From Micavibrio sp. UBA1664 (GTDB lineage Bacteria > Pseudomonadota > Alphaproteobacteria > Micavibrionales > UBA1664), in contig DCKW01000036.1 in NCBI GenBank assembly GCA_002320485.1, positions 1 through 21,311 on the forward strand: a DNA stretch of 21,311 nucleotides, written 5' to 3'. Shown here piece after piece: positions 6,846 through 13,529 of the stretch. The translations under genes and the position numbers were made by a program. The first letter of the stretch is position 1. Each line of letters begins with the position of its first letter. The notes beneath the pieces are model-generated. The model had not been told where the DNA came from. It searched no databases and saw only the letters and a list, made by a program, of their open reading frames with translations.

Positions 6846-8181
6846 TTTTACGCTCCCGCCGCTCTGTTTTTTCTATTGCAAAGCCTGATTGTTTATACCC
6901 TTGATAACCATCTGCAAGAGAGTAAGCCTCGTACCCCTGCGATTGCAGATATGCAGAGAACTTCTTTGAAATATCACCAATACGACAGACAACCAAAATT
7001 GGTTTTTCCTGTGGGAAAACCGCGCCGCTTTCAATTGTTGATGCGAAATAATCATCTAAAATATTAATCGACCCAGGGATATGACCGATCGAAAATGCAA
7101 AATGTCCACGAATATCAATTATATATCCGCCACGCTTTTTAATATCCTCCACTTGATTTATTGGCAAAGTAGGGGATTGCGATACAATTTCGGCTGATAA
7201 GCTGTTGACCGTTTCGTCCAAACTTGTATGAGTGGAAAAAATGTCCGGCTGATGTTTGCGCAAGAAACTCATATAAGGCTCCATACGGTCACAAATAATC
7301 ATAACGGCGTTTGCTCTTCGCCCTTCTTCTCCCAAACGATTGTCTTCTTCTTTCAACTTGTTTAACGCAGCATAATAAACCAAGCCGCTTGTCGGACCAC
7401 CAAGGACGCCAAGTTTGCGGTTTAATTCCAACATACCATCAACCGCCTGTGCCGAACTTCCTGACAACAAACCTTCAAAATAATCTTTGCGGAAAAATCC
7501 AACCTCCCACAATTCTTCGACATTACGGCCACCCGGGATTTTATGCCCAGCATCCGCGACCACACCAAACACCTTTAAATCAGGATTATGCTGGCGCAGG
7601 TAATTTCCTGTACCCATGGATGTCCCGCATGTTCCTAAAAATGAAAAGAAATAATCAACCTGACCGAGGTCTTTATGGATTTCAGGACCGGTTGTGTCTT
7701 CATGCGCCTGAATGTTCAATGTATTGAAATATTGGTCCGTACAATACATCGCATCTGGATGTTTGTTTGCTAAATCGCGTGAATATTGAATGGCATCGTT
7801 AGGGTCGTGCGGGTCTGGGCAATCTGACAGACCTGGTAATTCTTCGATTTCAGCCCCAAGACTCAAAAGCACTTCACGCACTTCCGGATATTTAATACGG
7901 TTTGTAATCGCCTTAAAATCAATACCATGCAATCCACATAATGCTGCCAAAGCCTTTGCCGTGTTCCCAGACGACGATTCAATCAACTGTTTTTTATTTG
8001 CGATAATGTCATCTTTGACAGGTTTAAACATGTTATAGGCAATACGATCTTTTACAGACCCAAACGGGTTGTAATATTCAAGCTTGCCGTAAACATCGAT
8101 ATTTTTAAGACCTGTAACGCTTGGATTTAATTTCAAAAGAGGCGTATTTCCAATAAGCTCTTCAACACTTTCATAAATCAT
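6835..8181 (-). CDS. Cysteine synthase/CBS-like PLP enzyme fused to a rhodanese domain
   Basis: Residues 1 to about 310 are a fold-type II PLP enzyme that performs beta-replacement on serine derivatives. Evidence: ELIGNTPLLKL (8-18), the Schiff-base lysine in NPFGSVKDR (Lys44), the substrate loop ESSSGNTA (68-75), the phosphate loop GTCGTSMGTG (183-192), and GGPTSG (261-266). Residues from about 335 to the end form a rhodanese domain, with DIRGHFAFSIGHIPGS (356-371) and the catalytic loop VVCRIGDIS (Cys399), which can carry a persulfide. The fusion suggests that sulfur on Cys399 is passed to the aminoacrylate formed on the PLP domain. With a SerK/SbnI-like protein encoded next door, O-phosphoserine is the likely acceptor substrate, as for SbnA and CysM-type enzymes (inference). 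The ATG overlaps the decarboxylase stop by four bases. Confidence 0.9.
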   Translation of the reverse strand: MIYESVEELIGNTPLLKLNPSVTGLKNIDVYGKLEYYNPFGSVKDRIAYNMFKPVKDDIIANKKQLIESSSGNTAKALAALCGLHGIDFKAITNRIKYPEVREVLLSLGAEIEELPGLSDCPDPHDPNDAIQYSRDLANKHPDAMYCTDQYFNTLNIQAHEDTTGPEIHKDLGQVDYFFSFLGTCGTSMGTGNYLRQHNPDLKVFGVVADAGHKIPGGRNVEELWEVGFFRKDYFEGLLSGSSAQAVDGMLELNRKLGVLGGPTSGLVYYAALNKLKEEDNRLGEEGRRANAVMIICDRMEPYMSFLRKHQPDIFSTHTSLDETVNSLSAEIVSQSPTLPINQVEDIKKRGGYIIDIRGHFAFSIGHIPGSINILDDYFASTIESGAVFPQEKPILVVCRIGDISKKFSAYLQSQGYEAYSLADGYQGYKQSGFAIEKTERRERKIAA

Positions 8182-9653
8182 TTTATATCTCCTGCTTCAT
8201 AGGGGTTATAGGCATCTTCGCTACATGAGAACCATTGCCCTTCTTTTTTATAAGCGACGATTTTACGACCGTCCGAATGAAGATGGGGATTGGCATTTTC
8301 AAAATCCATTTTATAAGCAGCGGTATTTATAAAGGCGATGATATCACCTGCTTGCGGTTTTTGTTTGAAACTGAGTTTGCGCCGCATCAGAAAATCTTCT
8401 TCACGGCAAAGATTACCGATGAGATACCCTTCATAGGTGAGGTTTTCAAAATCTTCATTCTTTGAGCGCGGAATGTGGATGGGGTCCAGTAAATACTCAC
8501 GCATTGGTACAGCGAGATTGTACATATTGGCATCCATTAAAACGAGATTTGCGCCGTCTCTGCTCTGTTTAGTTTCTATAACAGTAAAAAGCGAAATACC
8601 ACATTGATCCAGCAACGCATTGCCTGGCTCGGTTATTACATCAAATCCATTCTCGGTAATGATCGCCCCCAGCTCTCGACCTCTTTGTCGATTCGAGGTA
8701 AACATATCCTTTAAAACTTGGGTAAAATCAATGTTTGGAATAAGCCCTTGAACGGCACCGCGTCCCATAACTTTTCCTTTATCGTTTAGGCGCATCCCAT
8801 AACCGTAGCGTTCCCAGCTTACAGCGTCACGATGTTCCATCAAACTTTCTTCCAGAGCGTTGACAAAATGAGCCCAACTATCATAATTCTCAAGGACCTT
8901 ACGCCGTAATCCCCCCCCAATATTGATGTAAATTGGTTCATGCCCAAGCCTATATGCATCTTCCATCATCGTAAGCAAGCTCTCCAGCTGTCCCGCCCGA
9001 ATATCACTTTCCCGCTCATCATTATGAAGGTGATACCCCTTGAATATGAAATCGTCATTGTGGTCAAAAAATTCTAATACTTCCGCTAGGGCATTTTGTG
9101 GTACGCCAAAACGTGAATGTCTGAGTTTCTGCTGGCGATCCGCAAAGCGAACATCAGATACACGAATAAGTATGTTTGTTTTATGAAGCAAGTTGCATTG
9201 TTGCTTAATCATTTTCATACGATTTAATTCACCAATGCTGTCTGCAACAACCAGGCATTTGTGCCTTAATGCCAATTCAAGAAAAGCATTGGATTTTACG
9301 CCGGTACATTCAATATTATCCCCCGTAAAACCCGCAGATAAGGCAGAAACAAGTTCGTTCTCAGAAGCGACATCCAAACCAATATTCGAATATAAAGCTT
9401 GTCTAATAAATGCAGCGCTTTTTGTAGGTTTGTGGGCAAAAAAGATCCGATACTGAAGCCCCATATCATCCATCGTTTGCTTGAGATCGTTAATATTTTT
9501 TGTCATATTTTCGGGAAAAATAATATGAACGGGCCCCTTATGATAATCAGAAGCGGTAAAAACCCTCTTAGGATCCTCCAACCATTCTTTGATAGATTCT
9601 GATACGATAGGCGTGAGGGATAATTGCTCTTTTTTTAATACGGCTACGGTCAT
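8178..9653 (-). CDS. Y4yA-type PLP decarboxylase (fold type III; LysA/ornithine decarboxylase relative)
   Basis: This 491-residue protein is an alanine-racemase-fold amino acid decarboxylase. Key parts are the PLP lysine in RIFFAHKPTKS (Lys75), GLDVASENEL (92-101), a substrate-side GYHLHNDERES (206-216), the phosphate-binding INIGGGL (243-249), ITEPGNALLDQ (340-350), the partner-subunit cysteine in GNLCREEDF (Cys416), and AAYKMDFENANPH (445-457). EPGN replaces the usual EPGR, and HLHNDERES replaces the HxHxGS of LysA, so the substrate is probably not diaminopimelate. Length and character match the Y4yA family, which neighbours cysteine-synthase-like genes in siderophore-type clusters; SbnH is the functional parallel. 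It is the first gene of the operon, behind the promoter at 9690-9718, with only an A-rich, weak ribosome-binding site. Confidence 0.87.
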   Translation of the reverse strand: MTVAVLKKEQLSLTPIVSESIKEWLEDPKRVFTASDYHKGPVHIIFPENMTKNINDLKQTMDDMGLQYRIFFAHKPTKSAAFIRQALYSNIGLDVASENELVSALSAGFTGDNIECTGVKSNAFLELALRHKCLVVADSIGELNRMKMIKQQCNLLHKTNILIRVSDVRFADRQQKLRHSRFGVPQNALAEVLEFFDHNDDFIFKGYHLHNDERESDIRAGQLESLLTMMEDAYRLGHEPIYINIGGGLRRKVLENYDSWAHFVNALEESLMEHRDAVSWERYGYGMRLNDKGKVMGRGAVQGLIPNIDFTQVLKDMFTSNRQRGRELGAIITENGFDVITEPGNALLDQCGISLFTVIETKQSRDGANLVLMDANMYNLAVPMREYLLDPIHIPRSKNEDFENLTYEGYLIGNLCREEDFLMRRKLSFKQKPQAGDIIAFINTAAYKMDFENANPHLHSDGRKIVAYKKEGQWFSCSEDAYNPYEAGDIK

Positions 9654-9680
9654 TATTTATTTTCTAAGCATCAATCGCGG

Positions 9681-9710
9681 TTAAGAAAGTTTATAGATTT
9701 AATCGATAAT
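9681..9710 (+). promoter_or_regulatory. Possible promoter of the serine-kinase-like gene
   Basis: TTAAGA (9681-9686) and GATAAT (9705-9710) are spaced by 18 bases on the plus strand. They overlap the opposing operon promoter and the inverted repeat, so one bound regulator could control both directions. The match is moderate in AT-rich DNA. Confidence 0.35.
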
Positions 9711-9718
9711 CTATGCAA
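9690..9718 (-). promoter_or_regulatory. Sigma70-type promoter of the PLP operon
   Basis: On the minus strand, TTGCAT (9718-9713) is followed after exactly 17 bases by TATAAA (9695-9690), each matching consensus at four or five of six positions. Transcription should start near 9683, giving a leader of about 30 bases before the decarboxylase ATG at 9653. Confidence 0.65.
9693..9714. promoter_or_regulatory. Candidate operator: 7-bp inverted repeat inside the divergent promoter
   Basis: ATAGATT (9693-9699) and AATCTAT (9708-9714) are perfect inverted arms around an 8-base centre containing ATCGAT. The 22-bp element fills the spacer of the operon promoter and touches both its -35 and -10 hexamers, the classic place for a repressor. 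No dedicated regulator gene is in the window apart from the SerK/SbnI-like protein next door; SbnI itself is reported to regulate its cluster, so that protein is one candidate. Confidence 0.5.
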
Positions 9719-9758
9719 GTATTAAATAGTACTAAAATATACCTAATTAAAGAATAGC

Positions 9759-10172
9759 ATGATTATGACTAAAGAATTATCGGCAATTACACTTGTAAAT
9801 CCGTTTAAAATTTTAAGATCCGAGCATCATATTCCCAATCGTGTAACAGATCTATACGAAAAAATAGTTTCGGAAGGCATTTGGAGCGTTCCCCTTACCT
9901 TAGAAAAAAAGTCTCTTGTTTTGATGGATGGACATCATCGTTTGCAAGTGGCTCTCATGATGGGTTTGCAATATGTTCCCTGTATTTTATTAGATTATTC
10001 GGAGGTGGAAGTTTATTCGCGCAGGCCAGGCCTTTTGGTTACACCTGAAGAAATTATAAAACGCGGGCTAAGTGGTGATCTATATTTAGAGAAAAGCACG
10101 CGCCATATTTTTAAAGAGAAATTTATATGTCATTTTCCTCTTTCTAATCTAAAAATGGATCAAGCTGCCTAG
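9759..10172 (+). CDS. ParB/Srx-fold protein resembling free serine kinases (SerK/SbnI)
   Basis: This 137-residue protein has the ParB/sulfiredoxin-like core: NPFKILRSEHHIPNRVTDLYEKI (about 14-36), VLMDGHHRLQVALMMGLQYVPCILLDY (54-80) with the nucleotide-site DGHHR (57-61), and STRHIF (113-118) near the end. DGHHR followed by a LGLxxVPxxLxDY-type run and a late TRH is typical of SerK and SbnI, which phosphorylate free serine to O-phosphoserine using ADP. It is much shorter than those proteins (about 250 residues) and keeps only the core. Divergent placement beside a cysteine-synthase-like enzyme and a decarboxylase matches the sbnI/sbnA/sbnH logic. It is unlikely to be a chromosome-partition ParB because no HTH or ParA is present. 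ATG 9765 is an alternative start; there is no strong Shine-Dalgarno sequence at either. Confidence 0.75.
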   Translation: MIMTKELSAITLVNPFKILRSEHHIPNRVTDLYEKIVSEGIWSVPLTLEKKSLVLMDGHHRLQVALMMGLQYVPCILLDYSEVEVYSRRPGLLVTPEEIIKRGLSGDLYLEKSTRHIFKEKFICHFPLSNLKMDQAA

Positions 10173-10211
10173 TCTAAACTGGATTGTGGGACAGAATTGA
10201 AAGCAATTTCG

Positions 10212-10237
10212 AAACACGTTAAAATACGTCTGTTTTT
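10212..10237 (+). terminator. Possible terminator after the serine-kinase-like gene
   Basis: AAACACGT (10212-10219) can pair with ACG and TGTTT (10226-10235) across a two-base bulge, with a TAAAAT loop, and a run of Ts ends the structure. The stem is AT-rich and weak, but it lies in the right place, 40 bases after the stop and before the next gene. Confidence 0.3.
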
Positions 10238-10257
10238 AAAAAGAAAGCACAGCAATA

Positions 10258-11361
10258 ATGAGCTTTGAGATTTTTCTTGCAACGGCACCGGGTCTGGAAA
10301 ATGCGCTTTATGACGAAGTGCGTGGCAAAGGTTTCAAACACGTTAAAACTATCGCAGGCGGGGTTACGATTCAGGGCGGCTGGCCGGAAGTGTGGCGCGC
10401 AAACCTGTGGGTGCGGGGTGCGTCGCGTGTTTTGGCACGTATTGCTTCATTTAAAACGCAGCATTTGCAACATCTGGAAGCCCACACAAAAACAATTCCA
10501 TGGAATAATGTTTTAAATACCAACCATTCCTTTCGCGTTGAAGTAAGTTGTTCAAAATCCCGGATATATCATTCGGGTGCTGCGGCCGAACGCATTGAAA
10601 GGGCAATAAAGGATGTTTTAAAAATACCGTCTGCAGGGGATGCAGACATATTGATTATGGGTAGAATAGATCATGATATTTGCACCTTGAGCGTCGATAC
10701 TTCCGGCGCATTATTACATAAGCGCGGTTATAAATCCGCAGTCAACAAGGCACCGATGCGGGAAAACATGGCATCTCTTTTTTTGCAACAATGTGGCTAT
10801 CGCGGAACGGAACCCGTTTATGATCCCATGTGCGGGTCCGGTACTTTTGTTATTGAGGCTGCTGAAATTGCCATGCGCCTAAATCCGGGAAGGTTGCGAC
10901 ATTTTGCCTTTGAAAAACTTGCCACCTTCGATCCTGTGGCATGGAAAAAAATGCTCACCGTTCAAAGGGAGGCAGAAACCGGCATCCGCTTTTATGGAAG
11001 CGATAGGGATAACGGTGCCGTGAAAATAAGTATTGAAAATGCCACGCGCGCAGGCGTTGGACACTTAACAGAATTTAAACAACAAACAATCAGTGGGATT
11101 ACTCCGCCTGACGGGCCACCGGGGCTTGTCATTATTAACCCGCCATATGGCGGTCGCATCGGCAATAAACATAAATTAATGCCTCTATACGGTACTCTTG
11201 GTACTGTATTGCGTAGACATTTTTCAGGCTGGCGCGTTGGTATTATTACGACAGATCAACCTCTGGCTCATGCAACGGCCCTACCATTTTTACCGGCAGA
11301 TCCCCCGGTTCAACATGGCGGTTTACGCATATTGCTTTATAAAACAGATATCCTGCAATAG
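10258..11361 (+). CDS. THUMP-domain class I RNA methyltransferase (RlmL N-terminal-like, 23S rRNA m2G type)
   Basis: Enzymes of this group methylate the exocyclic N2 of guanine in rRNA using SAM. The protein begins with FEIFLATAPGLENALYDEV (3-21), has a ferredoxin-like/THUMP region to about 155 ending in HKRGYK (154-159), and then a methyltransferase domain with DPMCGSGTFVIEAA (189-202), YGSDRD (246-251) and the catalytic NPPYGGRIG (294-302). At 367 residues it corresponds to the RlmL half only; the RlmK (m7G) domain of the enterobacterial fusion is absent, as is common outside gammaproteobacteria. It stands alone on the plus strand between the PLP cluster and the lipid operon and is probably a housekeeping gene bordering the accessory region. 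Confidence 0.88.
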   Translation: MSFEIFLATAPGLENALYDEVRGKGFKHVKTIAGGVTIQGGWPEVWRANLWVRGASRVLARIASFKTQHLQHLEAHTKTIPWNNVLNTNHSFRVEVSCSKSRIYHSGAAAERIERAIKDVLKIPSAGDADILIMGRIDHDICTLSVDTSGALLHKRGYKSAVNKAPMRENMASLFLQQCGYRGTEPVYDPMCGSGTFVIEAAEIAMRLNPGRLRHFAFEKLATFDPVAWKKMLTVQREAETGIRFYGSDRDNGAVKISIENATRAGVGHLTEFKQQTISGITPPDGPPGLVIINPPYGGRIGNKHKLMPLYGTLGTVLRRHFSGWRVGIITTDQPLAHATALPFLPADPPVQHGGLRILLYKTDILQ

Positions 11362-11378
11362 GTTTCTATCGTTTCTCA

Positions 11379-11407
11379 TTAACATTGTGACACTATAAAA
11401 ATATAAA
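11379..11407 (+). promoter_or_regulatory. Sigma70-type promoter of the lipid-modification operon
   Basis: TTAACA (11379-11384) and TATAAA (11402-11407) are separated by exactly 17 bases, and five of six positions match consensus in each hexamer. The start point would be near 11414. That leaves almost no leader for an ATG at 11421 and supports the start at 11457. In Rhodobacter a related flavoprotein gene is under a sigmaE/ChrR-type stress promoter; no such motif is evident here. Confidence 0.6.
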
Positions 11408-11456
11408 AAGTAATATAGGCATGGAACTGCAACGCATCACCTGCCATAATAATAGG

Positions 11457-12707
11457 ATGAAAATTGCAATTGTCGGGGCCGGTATATCGGGAATGGGCGC
11501 AGCCTATTTGCTTGCTAACCATCATGACATTACCCTATATGAAAAAAACGATTATATCGGCGGTCACAGTCGCACAATTGATTGTACCATCGGAAATGAC
11601 AAAACCCCAGTCGATACAGGCTTTATCGTATTTAACGACTGGAATTATCCTAACCTGTTCGGATTATTCAACGCGCTTGATGTTCCTTGTGAAAAAAGTG
11701 ACATGTCTTTCGGTGTCAGCATTCATAACGGCTGGTTGGAATACGCGTCAGGTGGTTTATTCGCTCAACAATCAAATCTATTGCGGCGTAAATATTGGGG
11801 AATGCTGTGTGACATTATTCGGTTCAATCGACAAGCGCCAAAATATATAGATGAGAATTCCTCCATCACATTAGGACAGTGCCTTGATGAATTGAGGATG
11901 GGTGAATGGTTCCGTCACTATTATTTATTGGCAATGGGTGCCGCGATCTGGAGTTGCCCGATCGAGGCCATCATGCAATTTCCGGCAAAAACATTTTTAC
12001 GGTTTTTTAAAAACCACGGCCTTCTTAATCTGATTAAACGGCCGCAATGGTATACTGTGAAAGGTGGAAGCCGCGAGTATGTAAAGCGTCTTTTGCAATC
12101 ATTAGGAGCAACGGTGAAATATTCGGCGCCCGCGGTCAAAATATCCCGATTGCCGAACGGGAAAGTTTCTGTTGAAACGGCAGACGGTCAGAGTGAAATT
12201 TTTGACGAGGTTATTATGGCCTGCCATGCGGACGAGGCTTTAAACCTTATAGACACACCAACACAGGATGAAACGGATATCCTTGGTGCATTCAAATATC
12301 AGGAAAATAAAGTTGTCGTTCATAACGACCGAAGTTTTATGCCCCAACGCAAAAAATGCTGGGCCAGTTGGGTTTATCTGTCCGAAACAAAAAAGGATGA
12401 GAAACCCGTCGTTTCGTTAAGTTATTGGATGAATAATCTGCAACCTGTCACAACGGACGAGGATGTGATTGTAACGCTAAATCCGGGCCGGCAGCCACAA
12501 GCCGATCTGGTGAGGGATACCCATGTTTTTGCCCATCCGATTTTTGATACAAATGCAATTGCCGCGCAGGACCGTATCAAGGATATTCAAGGCAAAGACA
12601 GATTATGGTTTTGTGGTGCTTATCAGCGTTATGGATTTCATGAGGATGGCCTGTTAAGTGCCGTGAATATTGCCAAAGCCATGGGGGTAAAAATTCCATG
12701 GGAATAA
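11457..12707 (+). CDS. FAD-dependent oxidoreductase (COG2907-type, CFA-cluster flavoprotein)
   Basis: The protein begins MKIAIVGAGISGMGAAYLL, a perfect FAD-binding Rossmann motif, then LYEKNDYIGGHSRTID, and continues with segments typical of the amine-oxidase-like flavoproteins that accompany cyclopropane-fatty-acid-synthase-like genes: TGFIVFNDWNYPNL, GAAIWSCPIEAIMQFPAKTFLRFFKNHGLL and WFCGAYQRYGFHEDGLLSAVNIA near the end. An upstream ATG (11421) would add 12 residues, but the Rossmann start and promoter position favour 11457 (416 residues). Its end overlaps the DUF1365 gene by 10 bases. In Rhodobacter a member of this family (UfaD) acts as a desaturase on methylated acyl chains in furan fatty acid synthesis; a similar role is plausible here but not shown. 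Confidence 0.88.
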   Translation: MKIAIVGAGISGMGAAYLLANHHDITLYEKNDYIGGHSRTIDCTIGNDKTPVDTGFIVFNDWNYPNLFGLFNALDVPCEKSDMSFGVSIHNGWLEYASGGLFAQQSNLLRRKYWGMLCDIIRFNRQAPKYIDENSSITLGQCLDELRMGEWFRHYYLLAMGAAIWSCPIEAIMQFPAKTFLRFFKNHGLLNLIKRPQWYTVKGGSREYVKRLLQSLGATVKYSAPAVKISRLPNGKVSVETADGQSEIFDEVIMACHADEALNLIDTPTQDETDILGAFKYQENKVVVHNDRSFMPQRKKCWASWVYLSETKKDEKPVVSLSYWMNNLQPVTTDEDVIVTLNPGRQPQADLVRDTHVFAHPIFDTNAIAAQDRIKDIQGKDRLWFCGAYQRYGFHEDGLLSAVNIAKAMGVKIPWE

Positions 12708-13483
12708 CGGCAGCTCCGCAAATTATGTTTGGTGACGTTATGCACGCGCGCCTCTTACCTAAAACCAACCGATTCAAATATGGTATTTATTATCTCTGCT
12801 TGCCTTTGTCTAAAATAAAAACAATGGCCCTGTCCTATAACCGGTCTGCAATGATCAGTTTTTATGATGCGGATCATGGCGCATGTGATGGGACAAATCT
12901 GGCGGATTGGGCGCAGGGCATTTTGCGGGATTTTCACTGTGACAAGGCTGATGGCGAGATTACATTGGTTTGCATGCCGCGCGTTATGGGATATGTTTTC
13001 AATCCTGTCAGCTTTTGGTTATGCCATGATAAAGCAGAGCAGTTGCGTGCGGTGATATGCGAGGTTCATAACACCTTCGGCGAACGGCACAGCTATATTT
13101 GCGCGCATACCGACCAATCCGTAATCACGGAAAAAGATACATTGACCGGCAGGAAAATATTTCATGTCTCACCCTTTTTGGAACGTGAGGGTGAATACAA
13201 ATTTCGGTTTGAAACCCGCAGTGGAAAATTCGGCGCATGGATCGATTATTATAATGTAGATGGTGAAAAACAACTTATCACTTCACTGCTTGGCAATACG
13301 CATATATTAAATAAACAGACGCTGAGGAATGCTTTTTGGGGATATCCGTTAGTGACTTTAAAGGCGATCGTTCTAATTCATTGGCAAGCTTTAAAAATTA
13401 TCGCTAAAGGGATCAAATATATCCCCAAGCCAACGCAAAAGGTGGAAAAGGTAACTATAACTTCCAAAATTACAAAATTGTAA
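12698..13483 (+). CDS. DUF1365 family protein
   Basis: This 261-residue protein shows the DUF1365 hallmarks: GDVMHARLLPKTNRFKYGIYYLCLPL at the start, VCMPRVMGYVFNPVSFWLCHD (about 90-110), VCEVHNTFGERHSY-like ICEVHNTFGERHSYI, FHVSPFLEREGEYKFRF, and a C-terminal GYPLVTLKAIVLIHWQALKI that may sit at the membrane. DUF1365 genes nearly always neighbour the flavoprotein and CFA-like methyltransferase found on either side here, and the family is implicated in modifying unsaturated acyl chains. The biochemical role is not settled; in Rhodobacter a gene of this kind of cluster (ufaO) is needed for furan fatty acids. The start overlaps the flavoprotein gene by 10 bases. Confidence 0.88.
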   Translation: MGITAAPQIMFGDVMHARLLPKTNRFKYGIYYLCLPLSKIKTMALSYNRSAMISFYDADHGACDGTNLADWAQGILRDFHCDKADGEITLVCMPRVMGYVFNPVSFWLCHDKAEQLRAVICEVHNTFGERHSYICAHTDQSVITEKDTLTGRKIFHVSPFLEREGEYKFRFETRSGKFGAWIDYYNVDGEKQLITSLLGNTHILNKQTLRNAFWGYPLVTLKAIVLIHWQALKIIAKGIKYIPKPTQKVEKVTITSKITKL

Positions 13484-13529
13484 TACTAGGGCAACTATTG
13501 GGTAACATGACAAAAGGTAAACTAACAAT

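Noticed and set aside
7311..7727. A 138-codon open frame on the plus strand inside the CBS-rhodanese gene
   Set aside because: It is antisense to a gene with clear catalytic motifs, and its translation has no protein-like pattern or ribosome-binding site. Similar long antisense frames at 2040-2456, 833-1201 and 15293-15709 were dropped for the same reason.
2557..9653. Ordinary methionine/cysteine transsulfuration operon
   Set aside because: The decarboxylase, two methyltransferases, desulfurase and rhodanese fusion are not part of transsulfuration, and the CBS-like protein lacks the regulatory domains of true cystathionine beta-synthases.
9759..10172. Plasmid or chromosome partition ParB, hinting at an origin region
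   Set aside because: The protein lacks an HTH domain, has no ParA neighbour and no parS-like site nearby, and its DGHHR and STRH motifs fit serine kinases better.
1..10172. Genomic island integrated at the tRNA-Trp gene
   Set aside because: The tRNA 3' end, the usual attachment site, points away from the cluster and lies outside the window. No integrase or repeated tRNA end is visible.
10210..10352. AACACGTTAAAA occurring twice, before and inside the rRNA methyltransferase gene
   Set aside because: One copy is within clear coding sequence and one in the spacer. Only a dozen bases are shared, so this looks like coincidence.
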